Assembly: GCA_013288685.1 (NCBI GenBank)
Contig: JABDBM010000007.1
Location: 1-64,000, forward strand
DNA: 64,000 bases
Direction of reading: 5' to 3'
From: Bacteroidota bacterium
Lineage (GTDB): Bacteria > Bacteroidota > Bacteroidia > Sphingobacteriales > Sphingobacteriaceae
Of the stretch, positions 33,903 to 42,187 are shown in pieces. A program made the position numbers and the translations under genes. How positions within the stretch are numbered: the first letter of the stretch is position 1; each line of letters opens with the position of its first letter. The notes below the pieces were generated by a model, which searched no databases, was not told the DNA's origin, and worked only from the letters and a program-made list of their open reading frames with translations.

Positions 33903-36037
33903 GTTGCTTCGGTTATTTGGTTGTTCATTTTCACGGAAAACGTTTTTAGCTTGTTATTTGCTATACGGATTTCAGCCTCCATTATGCTGTTACATTTGTT
34001 TAAAAAGCAATATTGTGCATTTGCTGCTATGCTGATTTCATCGCGGTTAATTTGGTATTGGTTAAGATAGGTGTGTTTAACAAACTGACAAAAAGGGGCT
34101 ACTATATCGTGCAGCCATAAACCGAATTTGTTCGCGGGCAGTGGATAGTTATCTGAGACGCCAGGGTAGGTGCTGCTAAAATTAATCCGGTAAGCAGCGA
34201 GGTAAAAAAGATACAACAACGATTTTTCATCCCCGTAAAATGCAGTAAAATAAAACTCGTACCCGTTGTTAACAAAATAGGCTACAGCTCCGGTTTGTTT
34301 ACTATACAAGTATCGACCGTTATAAGCATCTTTGTATACTTCCCAGGTTTCCTTCCTTCCGTCCGGTGTTTCTATCACTCCGTAATAACCGGGCTCAAAT
34401 GCAAATGCCTGCTTTAATAGTATGTTAATTTCAACCGGGCTAATCACCATTCCTTCTTCGGGGATGCTATATGCGAAATACTTATCCGGCGCTCCAAGGT
34501 TATGGCCGGTATAGTCTGCAAAAGGATATTTTAACGTTTTTGAACCGATATAAGGCGTTAGCTGTAGCTGGAAATGCAGGTGAGGTTCGGGCGAGCGGCC
34601 GGAATTACCGCATAGCGCCAATTGATCGCCTTGCTTTACCACATCGCCGGGTTTTACTTTTATGGAATTTTTTTTAAGGTGCGATACTTTGGAGTATAAA
34701 TCGTCTGCGTGTTTTATCACAACTGTATTACCCCAGTTTTGTAAGGTGTTTATCTGGCCGATGGTGTTATCTTCAATGTTATCCGCAACGGTTTCCACTA
34801 CGCCATCGGCGCAAGCCAAAACCGGTTTGTTAAAGCAATAAAAGTGTTCGGGTCGGGTGCCGGGGTATTCGAAGGTTTTTTGTTCTTCGTCGGTTATTAC
34901 AAAATCGAGGGCGTTGGCCCAGTCGTCTTTGTGGGTAATGTCGCCATTGTAACCTTGCGAAACCGTCCACTCTCCCATAAAAGGCAGGTTAAGCGGCAGG
35001 TATTTTAAATTATCCAGCCGTTTCACATTGTTGGTATATTGGTACAGGTTTTTCTCGGGCGAGTAATGCTGGATGGGCGTAAGCTGCAATTTGTTGGCAG
35101 TTATCCGTAAGGTAAAAAAATACAGCAACGAAATGGTAATTAAACAAAACGGCAGCGAAAACACCGGTAAGTTGTAGATGCCCAGTAATTTGGTTAAGGC
35201 ATTTACCAATAAAAAGGATGCCGGGATACTAATAATGGCCCATAAATAGGACCGTAACGACGGGATCAGGAAAAAGCCGCCAATGGCTGCCGATACCATC
35301 ATAAAATTTGCGCCTAAATGATAATAACTAACATCATCGGGGTACATTCCCGTTATCTTGTGAAAACAGCAGGCAGTAAAAAAGCCAATAAGCAGCAAGC
35401 TAAAACTTATACGCGAGTGAATAAAAATACCAATAGCAATAATCAACCCCACAATAACATTGTTTTGAAAAATAATGGCGCTAAGGGCTCGGAAAAATAA
35501 ATCGGCAAAGTAAAAGATTGAATTACCCTGTGCTGATGTGCTAAACAAATGTTGGCTGCCAAGTGACGAAAATTGGTTGGGCAGCAAACCGTCTTTAGGT
35601 AGTAGTCCCGTGGTGTTATCGGTGCCTGTAGCCAGTATTACCAGCCAGTAAGTAATGATGAAAGGGATGGATAGTACGGGTAAATTATATTTGGATAACC
35701 AGGCTGATAAGATGATGGATAAAACGATAGTGATGATGCAGCCAACCATTAACCACAACAAAAAAGCGAGATTGGTTTGGTAAAACATACCGAATGCCAA
35801 ACCAAACAGCAGCGCATTAAAACTGTACAGGCCTTTATGTGTAAAATCGCGATGAAAGCCCAATTGGTTAACAGTTGTTAATGCAAATATTACGCAAACC
35901 AATCCTGTTAATCCTGCCGGGATGTTAAAAAACGAAACCAAAAGCAATAGTGTGCCCAGCACCTTGTTTTGTGAGAAAAACAGGATTGCATAGCTGTTTA
36001 GTAGCGACTTAGTGTGGTATTCGATAGCTGATTTCAA
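33881..36037 (-). CDS. Urea transporter-like membrane domain fused to M23 metallopeptidase
   Basis: 718 residues in one uninterrupted frame. Residues ~20-315 are two copies of the urea-transporter fold ('FNIPAGLTGLVCVIFALTT', 'GFHRDFTHKGLYSFNALLFG', 'YNLPVLSIPFIITYW', then 'YNLPVFSLPFCLI'). Residues ~355-520 are an M23 peptidase: likely Zn ligands His369 ('THKDDW'), Asp378 ('NALDF') and His488 ('PEPHLHFQL'), with His453 in 'VSHL'. The last ~200 residues are unassigned. The start is TTG at 36037; no in-frame ATG exists between it and the upstream stop. The orientation would place the peptidase either in the periplasm or cytoplasm; topology needs a prediction. No urease genes are nearby. Confidence 0.88.
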   Translation of the reverse strand: MKSAIEYHTKSLLNSYAILFFSQNKVLGTLLLLVSFFNIPAGLTGLVCVIFALTTVNQLGFHRDFTHKGLYSFNALLFGLAFGMFYQTNLAFLLWLMVGCIITIVLSIILSAWLSKYNLPVLSIPFIITYWLVILATGTDNTTGLLPKDGLLPNQFSSLGSQHLFSTSAQGNSIFYFADLFFRALSAIIFQNNVIVGLIIAIGIFIHSRISFSLLLIGFFTACCFHKITGMYPDDVSYYHLGANFMMVSAAIGGFFLIPSLRSYLWAIISIPASFLLVNALTKLLGIYNLPVFSLPFCLITISLLYFFTLRITANKLQLTPIQHYSPEKNLYQYTNNVKRLDNLKYLPLNLPFMGEWTVSQGYNGDITHKDDWANALDFVITDEEQKTFEYPGTRPEHFYCFNKPVLACADGVVETVADNIEDNTIGQINTLQNWGNTVVIKHADDLYSKVSHLKKNSIKVKPGDVVKQGDQLALCGNSGRSPEPHLHFQLQLTPYIGSKTLKYPFADYTGHNLGAPDKYFAYSIPEEGMVISPVEINILLKQAFAFEPGYYGVIETPDGRKETWEVYKDAYNGRYLYSKQTGAVAYFVNNGYEFYFTAFYGDEKSLLYLFYLAAYRINFSSTYPGVSDNYPLPANKFGLWLHDIVAPFCQFVKHTYLNQYQINRDEISIAANAQYCFLNKCNSIMEAEIRIANNKLKTFSVKMNNQITEATWDSANN

Positions 36038-36118
36038 TTTTATATACGTATTTATCTCATTGATAATTTAATAATTAGCCGCAGCTTCGCTTTCTGATGC
36101 CTACACCTTAAAAAAAAT

Positions 36119-36297
36119 TTAGGTTTTAATGCCCCAGCGGGACTACCTGTTTGTAGCAATATAAATAATATAGTTTCGTGCCTCGTAGAGGCCACCCGTA
36201 TCCACCTTGCCAACTTGCCTTGAAATTTGGGGGCAGCACCTACGGAGCTGTATGTTTGTTATCTATTATTTCTACAAACGGCAGCACCTACGGCGCA
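36119..36297. repeat. Family C element, diverged copy 2
   Basis: GACTACCTGTTTGTAGCAATATAAATAATATAG at the left, TTTCTACAAACGGCAGCACCTACGGCGC at the right, and internal GGCAGCACCTACGGAGC. The TTTGTAG...CTACAAA arms are complementary. It fills the gap between the decarboxylase and the urea-transporter/M23 gene, both on the minus strand. Confidence 0.7.
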
Positions 36298-36320
36298 TAA
36301 ATAAATTTCATAAATAACCC

Positions 36321-37694
36321 TCAACCATGAACTATTTTCAAATAATCAGGCAATAGCTCGGGCGTTTGCAGGTATTCCAACGTTTCGGGCTGCCGAATTA
36401 AATGCACATTGCTGCTTTTATCAATCAAAACTACTGCCGGGCGCAGGTTAATAAATTGCATCCATTGCGTCATGTTATAGGCGCCCACTTTGTGCACCAC
36501 CAAATGGTCGCCAGCATTTAGCAGGGGCAGGTTCACGCTTTCGCGCAATACGTCAATATTCATGCAAAGGGGTCCATACAAAACCGTTTCTTCGGTGTGT
36601 TGTGTAGCATCCTGCGCCGGACTTATTTTATGTTCGTACCAAAACGAGGTAAATAAAACATTTACGCCAAAATCAACAATAGTGGCTTTGCGACCATCGC
36701 TAAGCCGTTTATTGGCAACTACAGTGCCCAGCAAATACCCGGCATCGTCAATTAAAGCACGACCGGTTTCTAAAATTAAGAGCGGCAAATCATCTTTTTC
36801 GAAACCGGCGTTTAAAATTGTCTCCGTAATTACTTCGGCGTATTCATCAATGGATGGTATGGCATCCGCTCCTGACGGATGGTAACCTTTCAGTGTATTT
36901 ACCGAAGGAAAGCCGCCGCCCATATCCAAATATTGAATGATATGGTTGTGCTGGCTTTTACATTTCATCGCTAAATCGCACAGTTTTGAGGCAGCTGCTT
37001 TATAAGCATTAACCGATAGCACAAACGTACCTATATGACAATGCAGCCCGGCCAATTGCAGCACGCCCGATTCCAGCACTTTGGTAATGGTACTCCAGGC
37101 CTGGCCGTTTTCGTAATTAAAGCCAAACCTGTCCCATACCGGGTATACGCCCGTATCCATGTTTACCCTGACAGCAACCTTTGGTTTTTTATGGTGCGAT
37201 TTACACAGCGTTATTAAATTATACAGTTCATCAAAATGGTCGATATGGATAAGCGAGCCATTTTCTATTGCTAAATTGAGCGCTTCGGCATCTTTGTAGG
37301 GGCCGTTAAAAATAATTTGTTCGCCGGGGATTCCATTGTTAATGGCTTTATGGTATTCAAAGCCCGACACTACCTCGGCCCAGCTGCCTTCCTGGTGAAA
37401 AATATTGCAAACGGCATTGAGGTAATTGGTTTTATAACTCCAGGCAAATTGAACTTTTGGGTACCGGGTTGAAAAAGCCCGTACCGCCGCCCGGTAATTA
37501 CGGCGGATGCGTTGTTCTGACAATACAAACAACGGAGAACCAAATTTTTCAATCAGCTGTTTTACCGGCACCTCATCAATATACTTTACCGGTTCGAATG
37601 CGGCTTTTTGTCCAAACTTGTTGGGGATGCCGGTATTCATCTTCTTTATTAAAGGACGTTCGTATTTTAGTTTTTCCATGTTACTCTTTATCAT
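36321..37694 (-). CDS. Type III PLP-dependent decarboxylase (DapDC/ornithine decarboxylase fold)
   Basis: 457 residues: N-terminal alanine-racemase-like barrel and C-terminal beta domain. The PLP Lys is in 'FAWSYKTNYLNAV', the phosphate-binding Gly-rich loop in 'YLDMGGGFPSVN', and 'ETGRALIDDAGYLLG' replaces the usual EPGR. The dimer-contributed Cys is in 'GPLCMNIDVL', where many lysine-pathway enzymes have CES. That deviation resembles decarboxylases that act on modified or carrier-bound amino acids rather than free diaminopimelate. It is downstream of the ATP-grasp gene on the same strand, separated by a family A repeat. Substrate unknown. Confidence 0.88.
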   Translation of the reverse strand: MIKSNMEKLKYERPLIKKMNTGIPNKFGQKAAFEPVKYIDEVPVKQLIEKFGSPLFVLSEQRIRRNYRAAVRAFSTRYPKVQFAWSYKTNYLNAVCNIFHQEGSWAEVVSGFEYHKAINNGIPGEQIIFNGPYKDAEALNLAIENGSLIHIDHFDELYNLITLCKSHHKKPKVAVRVNMDTGVYPVWDRFGFNYENGQAWSTITKVLESGVLQLAGLHCHIGTFVLSVNAYKAAASKLCDLAMKCKSQHNHIIQYLDMGGGFPSVNTLKGYHPSGADAIPSIDEYAEVITETILNAGFEKDDLPLLILETGRALIDDAGYLLGTVVANKRLSDGRKATIVDFGVNVLFTSFWYEHKISPAQDATQHTEETVLYGPLCMNIDVLRESVNLPLLNAGDHLVVHKVGAYNMTQWMQFINLRPAVVLIDKSSNVHLIRQPETLEYLQTPELLPDYLKIVHG

Positions 37695-37734
37695 TTAACC
37701 CCGAACAAAAAGTAATTTTTAGGTTTTACCGCAG

Positions 37735-37840
37735 AGAAACAGAGGAGGCGCGGAGAACGCTGAGTTTTACTTGTAAAATTGTATATTATTATTTCTTCCA
37801 TTCTCTGTGTGCTATGCGCCTTTTCTGTTTCTTTGTGTTA
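37735..37840. repeat. Dispersed palindromic repeat, family A, copy 4
   Basis: TTTACCGCAGAGAAACAGAGGAGGCGCGGAG ... CATTCTCTGTGTGCTATGCGCCTTTTCTGTTTCTTTGTGTTA. It sits between the ATP-grasp and decarboxylase genes, so it would be part of their transcript if they are one operon. Confidence 0.88.
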
Positions 37841-37865
37841 AATTATCTAACTAATGCCCCATCCA

Positions 37866-38915
37866 TTAAAGTTCGCCAAAGGCTGTTAGTTGCTGAAATT
37901 CGCTTACGTCAACAATATGGTCCCACGCATACCGCACAAACATTTTTCCGGTGGTGGGAGCCGGAACCGGCGGCAAAGAAATTTTTTGCGTTAACTTTAT
38001 CAGCATGGCGGGTTGATTTTGGCCGGCTGCCACTGTCAGGTATATCCAGGCCGGGAAGCGGGGGTTTACTTCCATGATGAATAGCTGTTCGTTGGCATCG
38101 CGCATAACTTCCAGCTCAAAGCTGCCTCGCCAGTTGGTGGCTCTGGCAAATTTTTGGGCAAGCTCCGTTAAATCTTCACTATCGATAGTTACGCCGGCCC
38201 AGGCTTTTCCCTTTTCGGTGATGTACAATTTGCGCATACAAACAATACTGATGGCTTTACCCCCGCCATCGGCCAGGCAGGAAATATTAATTTCGGTGCC
38301 TTTTATAAATTGCTGGATAATTACCGGGAAACCCCATTGTGCAGACAAGTAATAAAACGATTTTTGCGCCTGATCGGGCGTGTGCGCCACGTAGGCATCA
38401 TAATATTTACCCTTTACCACCATGGGGTAACTGAACTTTTCTTCGGCTTTTTTAATGTCTTCGGCGCTGTAGGCAATAATATCAGTAGGAACATTAAGGC
38501 CGTGCATCTCGCCAAACTTATACAGGTTGGCTTTGTCGCGCGCTTCTAATTGCTGGTGCGTTGGCAAAAAAGTTTGAATGCCAATACCGGTTAGTTCGGG
38601 CGCTATTTTTATAAAGTTGTATAGTTCGGAGTCGAAATTGGGGATAATGATGTTGATGTTTTCTTTATCGTGAATATATTTAATCCTGTCCAACAATAAC
38701 CCGACTTCGGCCGTTGGATAAGGGATTTGATAGGTTTTATCTACCCAATTATGCAGATAAATACCAGGCTCCAGCGAATCATAAGATAATCCGATGATTC
38801 GGATTTTTGGGTATTCTTCGCGCAAGGCACGTATAACACCAAGACCAGGCCCCGGATTATCAGTAGCATTAAGGCCAGTTAGGGCAACGGTTAATATTTC
38901 TGTATTATCGTCCAT
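37866..38915 (-). CDS. ATP-grasp ligase
   Basis: 349 residues. An N-terminal Rossmann-like preATP-grasp domain (~1-120) is followed by the ATP-grasp fold: Lys128 in 'ARDKANLYKF', 'YPMVVKGKYYDAYVA' (164-178), 'QQFIKGTEINIS' and Mg-binding 'FIMEVNPRFPAW' (280-291). It should activate a carboxylate as acyl-phosphate and join it to an amine or thiol. It starts only 4 bases after the PqqD-like gene ends, so the two products probably act together. The partner substrate is unknown. Confidence 0.9.
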   Translation of the reverse strand: MDDNTEILTVALTGLNATDNPGPGLGVIRALREEYPKIRIIGLSYDSLEPGIYLHNWVDKTYQIPYPTAEVGLLLDRIKYIHDKENINIIIPNFDSELYNFIKIAPELTGIGIQTFLPTHQQLEARDKANLYKFGEMHGLNVPTDIIAYSAEDIKKAEEKFSYPMVVKGKYYDAYVAHTPDQAQKSFYYLSAQWGFPVIIQQFIKGTEINISCLADGGGKAISIVCMRKLYITEKGKAWAGVTIDSEDLTELAQKFARATNWRGSFELEVMRDANEQLFIMEVNPRFPAWIYLTVAAGQNQPAMLIKLTQKISLPPVPAPTTGKMFVRYAWDHIVDVSEFQQLTAFGEL

Positions 38916-38919
38916 GGGG

Positions 38920-39162
38920 CTATTCGTCCAACAGGTTTGCTTGTTTTAATTGTAGCATCCAGTCTTCCCAATCTTTGTCGAGCTGGTTGGGTTCGGCATC
39001 GTATTTTTCTAAAATGGTTGCTTTTATTTCTTCGGCGATTTGGCCATTTTTCATCATGCTCAAGATTTCGGCAGCTATTGCATTGCCTGAGTAGGAATCG
39101 CCGGTAGCGGGGTTAAAAATAAATCCGTTTTCGCTGGTGGCAATATTCTTCCTAAGCTTCAT
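38920..39162 (-). CDS. PqqD-like small protein
   Basis: 80 residues. It matches the PqqD fold: 'GFIFNPATGDSYSGNAIAAEILSMM' is the typical core (F.P.tGdsy..N..a.eil), followed by 'IKATILEKYDAEPNQLDKDWEDWMLQLKQANLL'. PqqD-like proteins bind peptides or act as small partner/chaperone domains. There is no PqqE/radical SAM or precursor peptide here. The C-terminus ends in Asp-Glu. It is the first gene of the minus-strand series with the ATP-grasp and PLP decarboxylase genes. Confidence 0.85.
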   Translation of the reverse strand: MKLRKNIATSENGFIFNPATGDSYSGNAIAAEILSMMKNGQIAEEIKATILEKYDAEPNQLDKDWEDWMLQLKQANLLDE

Positions 39163-39377
39163 TTGGTGTTATAAAGTAATATCAAATTGGTAATGCTATA
39201 AATGTAATTTATTTTGAATTGCTGGCGGCGTATTTATAGCTAAATACGGCAAAAATAGCGGCCGGGTGTTTGATGTGCCGACGAATGGAGGGATTGTGCC
39301 GATGAATATGTTATCTCGGTTTACAGATAGCGATGGGCTTGGTGGCGGGCGGTAAACAAAAGTGTATTGCGTCGCGT

Positions 39378-40436
39378 TTAATCCTCTAATATATTTTCGG
39401 TGTAATCGAAAATTTTAGTATCACGCCGGCCATCCCACCTTTCCAGGTATTTTAAGGGGACAGTGAGTTTTGATCTGAATGGAACACCACAATATTTTCT
39501 GCACGACCAATCTGTGCATCTCGCCAAAGCATCAAATATAGCGGCCGACAATTTGGGGTCAACATCGCCAAGGGTTTCGAAATGTGTCAGATGTCCGTCT
39601 TTTTCAATAATAAACGATATTCTGATATTATCTGCCGGCATTTTTTTTCCAGTAGTATCTATCGGTATTTTCAAATACTTTTTAACATCATCGAAGAAAT
39701 CAAAATAACCGCTTTTATACGTTGGTGGTTCTTGCTCCTCTGTAAATGAATAAGATTTGCCTGTTTTACCATAACTTATTCCGGATTTGAAAATGCCCTT
39801 TTTATAATTAGTCACATATTTTATTTCATACTGAAAATAAGCCGTCTCGTGCCATTCGCCTTCCTTGAAGCCGTTTTTCACCAAACCCTCTTCTATTATT
39901 TCAGTAAAATCGTCGTTATATTTTACCCATTTACCATTGCCTTTTTCGCAAATCATATCGCCGTTTTTATCGTAACACTCCCACAATAAACGGTCCTGTT
40001 TAAATAAAAAATCACCGTAAGGCTGTGTATAATTATAGGTACAAAACAAACTGCCATTAGGGTAATAATTAATTTCCAACCCCTCAATTGTCATACCATG
40101 GCAGTTAGCAATGCTTTGCCTTTTTCCTGTAGGATAAAACCTGATGACTTTGCCATCTAACAAAACGATACCGGTTGTATAGTTTACGTTATACGAATAT
40201 GCATTTGCAGCCATCTTTAGCTTTCCATCCCGGTAATATTCCTTTATATTCAATAGTTTCTCGCCAGAATCTGGCGGAAGAATCACTCGGAAAAAGTCGC
40301 AACTATCAGGCGTGTTAACCCTTACAGCGTCGTCGTTTGTATTTTTAAAGTAAAATACAGGTGCTCCGTGAAACTGACATTTTGCAGTAATGGCAAAAAA
40401 CGAGACAGTTAAGAAAGTTAGAACGTACTTTAACAT
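39378..40436 (-). CDS. Secreted MORN-like protein with TonB C-terminal-like domain
   Basis: 352 residues with a signal peptide ('FFAITAKC'; a Cys near the cleavage site could make it a lipoprotein). The middle contains MORN/YwqK-like repeats ('YRDGKLKMAANAY', 'YPTGKRQSI', 'YYPNGSLFC', 'GFKEGEWHETAYF'). The last ~100 residues resemble the TonB C-terminal fold ('ADNIRISFIIEKDGHLTHFETLG', 'CGVPFRSKLTVPLKYL'). It lacks the membrane anchor and Pro-rich spacer of TonB itself. Function unknown. Upstream of it lie co-directional M23 and rbfA genes. Confidence 0.8.
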   Translation of the reverse strand: MLKYVLTFLTVSFFAITAKCQFHGAPVFYFKNTNDDAVRVNTPDSCDFFRVILPPDSGEKLLNIKEYYRDGKLKMAANAYSYNVNYTTGIVLLDGKVIRFYPTGKRQSIANCHGMTIEGLEINYYPNGSLFCTYNYTQPYGDFLFKQDRLLWECYDKNGDMICEKGNGKWVKYNDDFTEIIEEGLVKNGFKEGEWHETAYFQYEIKYVTNYKKGIFKSGISYGKTGKSYSFTEEQEPPTYKSGYFDFFDDVKKYLKIPIDTTGKKMPADNIRISFIIEKDGHLTHFETLGDVDPKLSAAIFDALARCTDWSCRKYCGVPFRSKLTVPLKYLERWDGRRDTKIFDYTENILED

Positions 40437-40515
40437 TAGTTTTGTGTGATACGATTTACGAGGCTAAAGTAATTAATGAAAACCAATTATCAAATCCATT
40501 TTAAGAAGCGCTTAG

Positions 40516-41220
40516 TCACCCGTTGACAGCCGCCAGAAATTGCAATATCAATTGCGGGTCGGGAATATTTTTCAAATATTCCTCCTTTTCGGCAAACCGG
40601 CAGGCGCCGGGATAATCGCCTTGTTTGCCTTCCATATCAAACATCAGCTGAAAATGCAGATGCGGTGGCCAGCAGCCGTTTTCATCTATCGCGCCAAGCG
40701 TTGCTATTTGCTGATTGCAGTTAACAGGCATCCCAACGCTTAACAGGTGAAGGCTTTTGCGGCTTAGGTGGCCATATAACGAGTATAATACCAATCCGTC
40801 CAAATCATGCTCCAAAATGATGGTAGGGCCATAGTCACCAAAGTTATTGTTATCGGCAAAGCTATGTACTTTGCCTGCCAGCGGCGCGTAAATAGGTGTG
40901 CCTGCATCGCCCCAGATATCAACGCCCAAATGCAACAGGCGCGGCCCGGTTTCGCTTTCAAATAATGGGATGCCCACATAAATGGTTCGGTGTTCCATAT
41001 AGCCACCAACACCGTATTTGCTGTGACTGTTGGCTATCTGTTTACTTACCCATTGATTGAATTTTTCAGGGTTGGTTATGGTGTCCCTATTCAGGTCCTT
41101 ATTTCCGGTAGTGAGGTCGAGTTGATATAGCCGATCAGTTACGGGATCAAAATCAACTACCTTGCCTATAGCATCGGGATGGGCTTTTATGTAAAATGCT
41201 AATTGAGCGGATGAAGACAT
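40516..41220 (-). CDS. M23-family metallopeptidase homologue without signal peptide
   Basis: 234 residues from ATG 41220; a TTG at 41265 would add 15 residues and is less likely. Motifs: 'LHLGVDIWGDAGTPIYAP' (HxGxD with His and Asp Zn ligands), 'LYSLYGHLS' and 'WPPHLHFQLM' (HxH). No signal peptide or membrane helix is visible, which is odd for a peptidoglycan hydrolase. It may be a cytoplasmic amidase-like enzyme or be exported another way. Gene order rbfA then this gene, 55 bases apart. Confidence 0.88.
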   Translation of the reverse strand: MSSSAQLAFYIKAHPDAIGKVVDFDPVTDRLYQLDLTTGNKDLNRDTITNPEKFNQWVSKQIANSHSKYGVGGYMEHRTIYVGIPLFESETGPRLLHLGVDIWGDAGTPIYAPLAGKVHSFADNNNFGDYGPTIILEHDLDGLVLYSLYGHLSRKSLHLLSVGMPVNCNQQIATLGAIDENGCWPPHLHFQLMFDMEGKQGDYPGACRFAEKEEYLKNIPDPQLILQFLAAVNG

Positions 41221-41275
41221 ATAACGAAGTTTAAATAAAATATTGACTTCCGGCTTAGAACTCAAGACTCCTCCT

Positions 41276-41647
41276 TTACTCCGTTTCCTGCTGCCGGTCT
41301 TCCTTGCTTATTTTTTCAAATATCTTATCCATACGCTCAACGTATTCGCTGGTATCGTCCACAAAAAACTCCAGCTGAGGGATAACCCTTACCTGGTCTT
41401 TGATGCGCGCGCCCAGTTTGTACCTGATTTCGGATGCATGCGATTTAATGGTTTGCAGTGCCAATTGGGTATTGGTATTGTTAAAAAAGCTTAAAAATAT
41501 TCTTGCAATGGCTAAATCGGGCGTAACCCGTACCTTGGTTATGGTAATAAGTGTATTGGGCAAATAGCTAATTCCTTCGCGCTGAAATATAGCGGCCAGA
41601 TCCTCCTGTATTACTCCTGCAAATTTTTGCTGACGTTTTGATTCCAT
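41276..41647 (-). CDS. rbfA: Ribosome-binding factor A
   Basis: 123 residues from ATG 41647; a longer in-frame start runs into a family A repeat and is rejected. The pattern 'ESKRQQKFAGVIQEDLAAIFQRE', 'LITITKVRVTPDLAIARIFLSFF' and 'LGARIKDQVRVIPQLEFFVDDT' matches RbfA, a KH-fold factor for 16S rRNA maturation and cold adaptation. Proximity to a LolC/E-type permease is common in Bacteroidota. Confidence 0.95.
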   Translation of the reverse strand: MESKRQQKFAGVIQEDLAAIFQREGISYLPNTLITITKVRVTPDLAIARIFLSFFNNTNTQLALQTIKSHASEIRYKLGARIKDQVRVIPQLEFFVDDTSEYVERMDKIFEKISKEDRQQETE

Positions 41648-41696
41648 GTTCTTTGTTTGGCTGAAAGTTCTTTTAAATAATGGCAATGTTTGTGAT

Positions 41697-41790
41697 TTTA
41701 CCACAAAGGATTTACAAAGGACACAAAGAATGAAATTAATTAATCTTTGTGTCCTCTGTGTTTTTCTCTTTGTGACCTTTGTGGTAAAAA
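41697..41790. repeat. Dispersed palindromic repeat, family A, copy 5
   Basis: TTTTACCACAAAGGATTTACAAAGGACACAAAG and CTTTGTGTCCTCTGTGTTTTTCTCTTTGTGACCTTTGTGGTAAAA around a short spacer. The outer arms TTTTACCACAAAGG/CCTTTGTGGTAAAA are perfect 14-bp complements. It sits between rbfA and the lipoprotein gene, both on the minus strand. Confidence 0.92.
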
Positions 41791-41809
41791 ATTAATGAGG
41801 TTTCACTCA

Positions 41810-42178
41810 CTAATTGCACATATCCACCGGGATTTCCTTTGTTATTTTTATTAGTTTTTTTACCACCAGCGTACTGTCGTACTCTGATCCCATTCCCTCT
41901 TTACCCGAGTGTATTTTTACACCTTCTACTTCAACATACACAGGCTCGTTTGGTTTCTCGAAACGCAATTGTGCATATTGCAGTTCCAACTGTTCCGAGT
42001 TATCGGTTACCCAAAACTCCTGCCCGCTGTCGCAATCTTTAAACGATTTTATTTCGGGGCCAAAGCTATAAACGCCTTTGTATACAACCGCCTTGTTTGC
42101 TGTACTTACATTACTGTGGCATGAGCTGGTTGCAATAATAAGCAAACCTGCTAAACATTTAGACAATCCTCCGCGCAT
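41810..42178 (-). CDS. Small NlpE-like lipoprotein
   Basis: 122 residues with a lipobox 'IIATSSC' (Cys20). The mature part has 'YKGVYSFGPEIKSFKDCDSG' and 'FWVTDNSEQLELQYAQL', which resemble the C-terminal OB-type domain of NlpE copper-resistance lipoproteins. The N-terminal NlpE domain is absent. It is 9 bases downstream of the LolC/E-type permease gene, so it may be a substrate or part of that envelope operon. Function not established. Confidence 0.8.
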   Translation of the reverse strand: MRGGLSKCLAGLLIIATSSCHSNVSTANKAVVYKGVYSFGPEIKSFKDCDSGQEFWVTDNSEQLELQYAQLRFEKPNEPVYVEVEGVKIHSGKEGMGSEYDSTLVVKKLIKITKEIPVDMCN

Positions 42179-42187
42179 TCCGTAAAA

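Noticed and set aside
33881..36037. Urea uptake for a urease system
   Set aside because: No urease structural or accessory genes are in the window; the fusion partner is a peptidase.
38920..39162. PqqD-like gene as part of a PQQ or classical RiPP cluster
   Set aside because: No radical SAM enzyme, precursor peptide, PqqB/C or lasso cyclase was found nearby.
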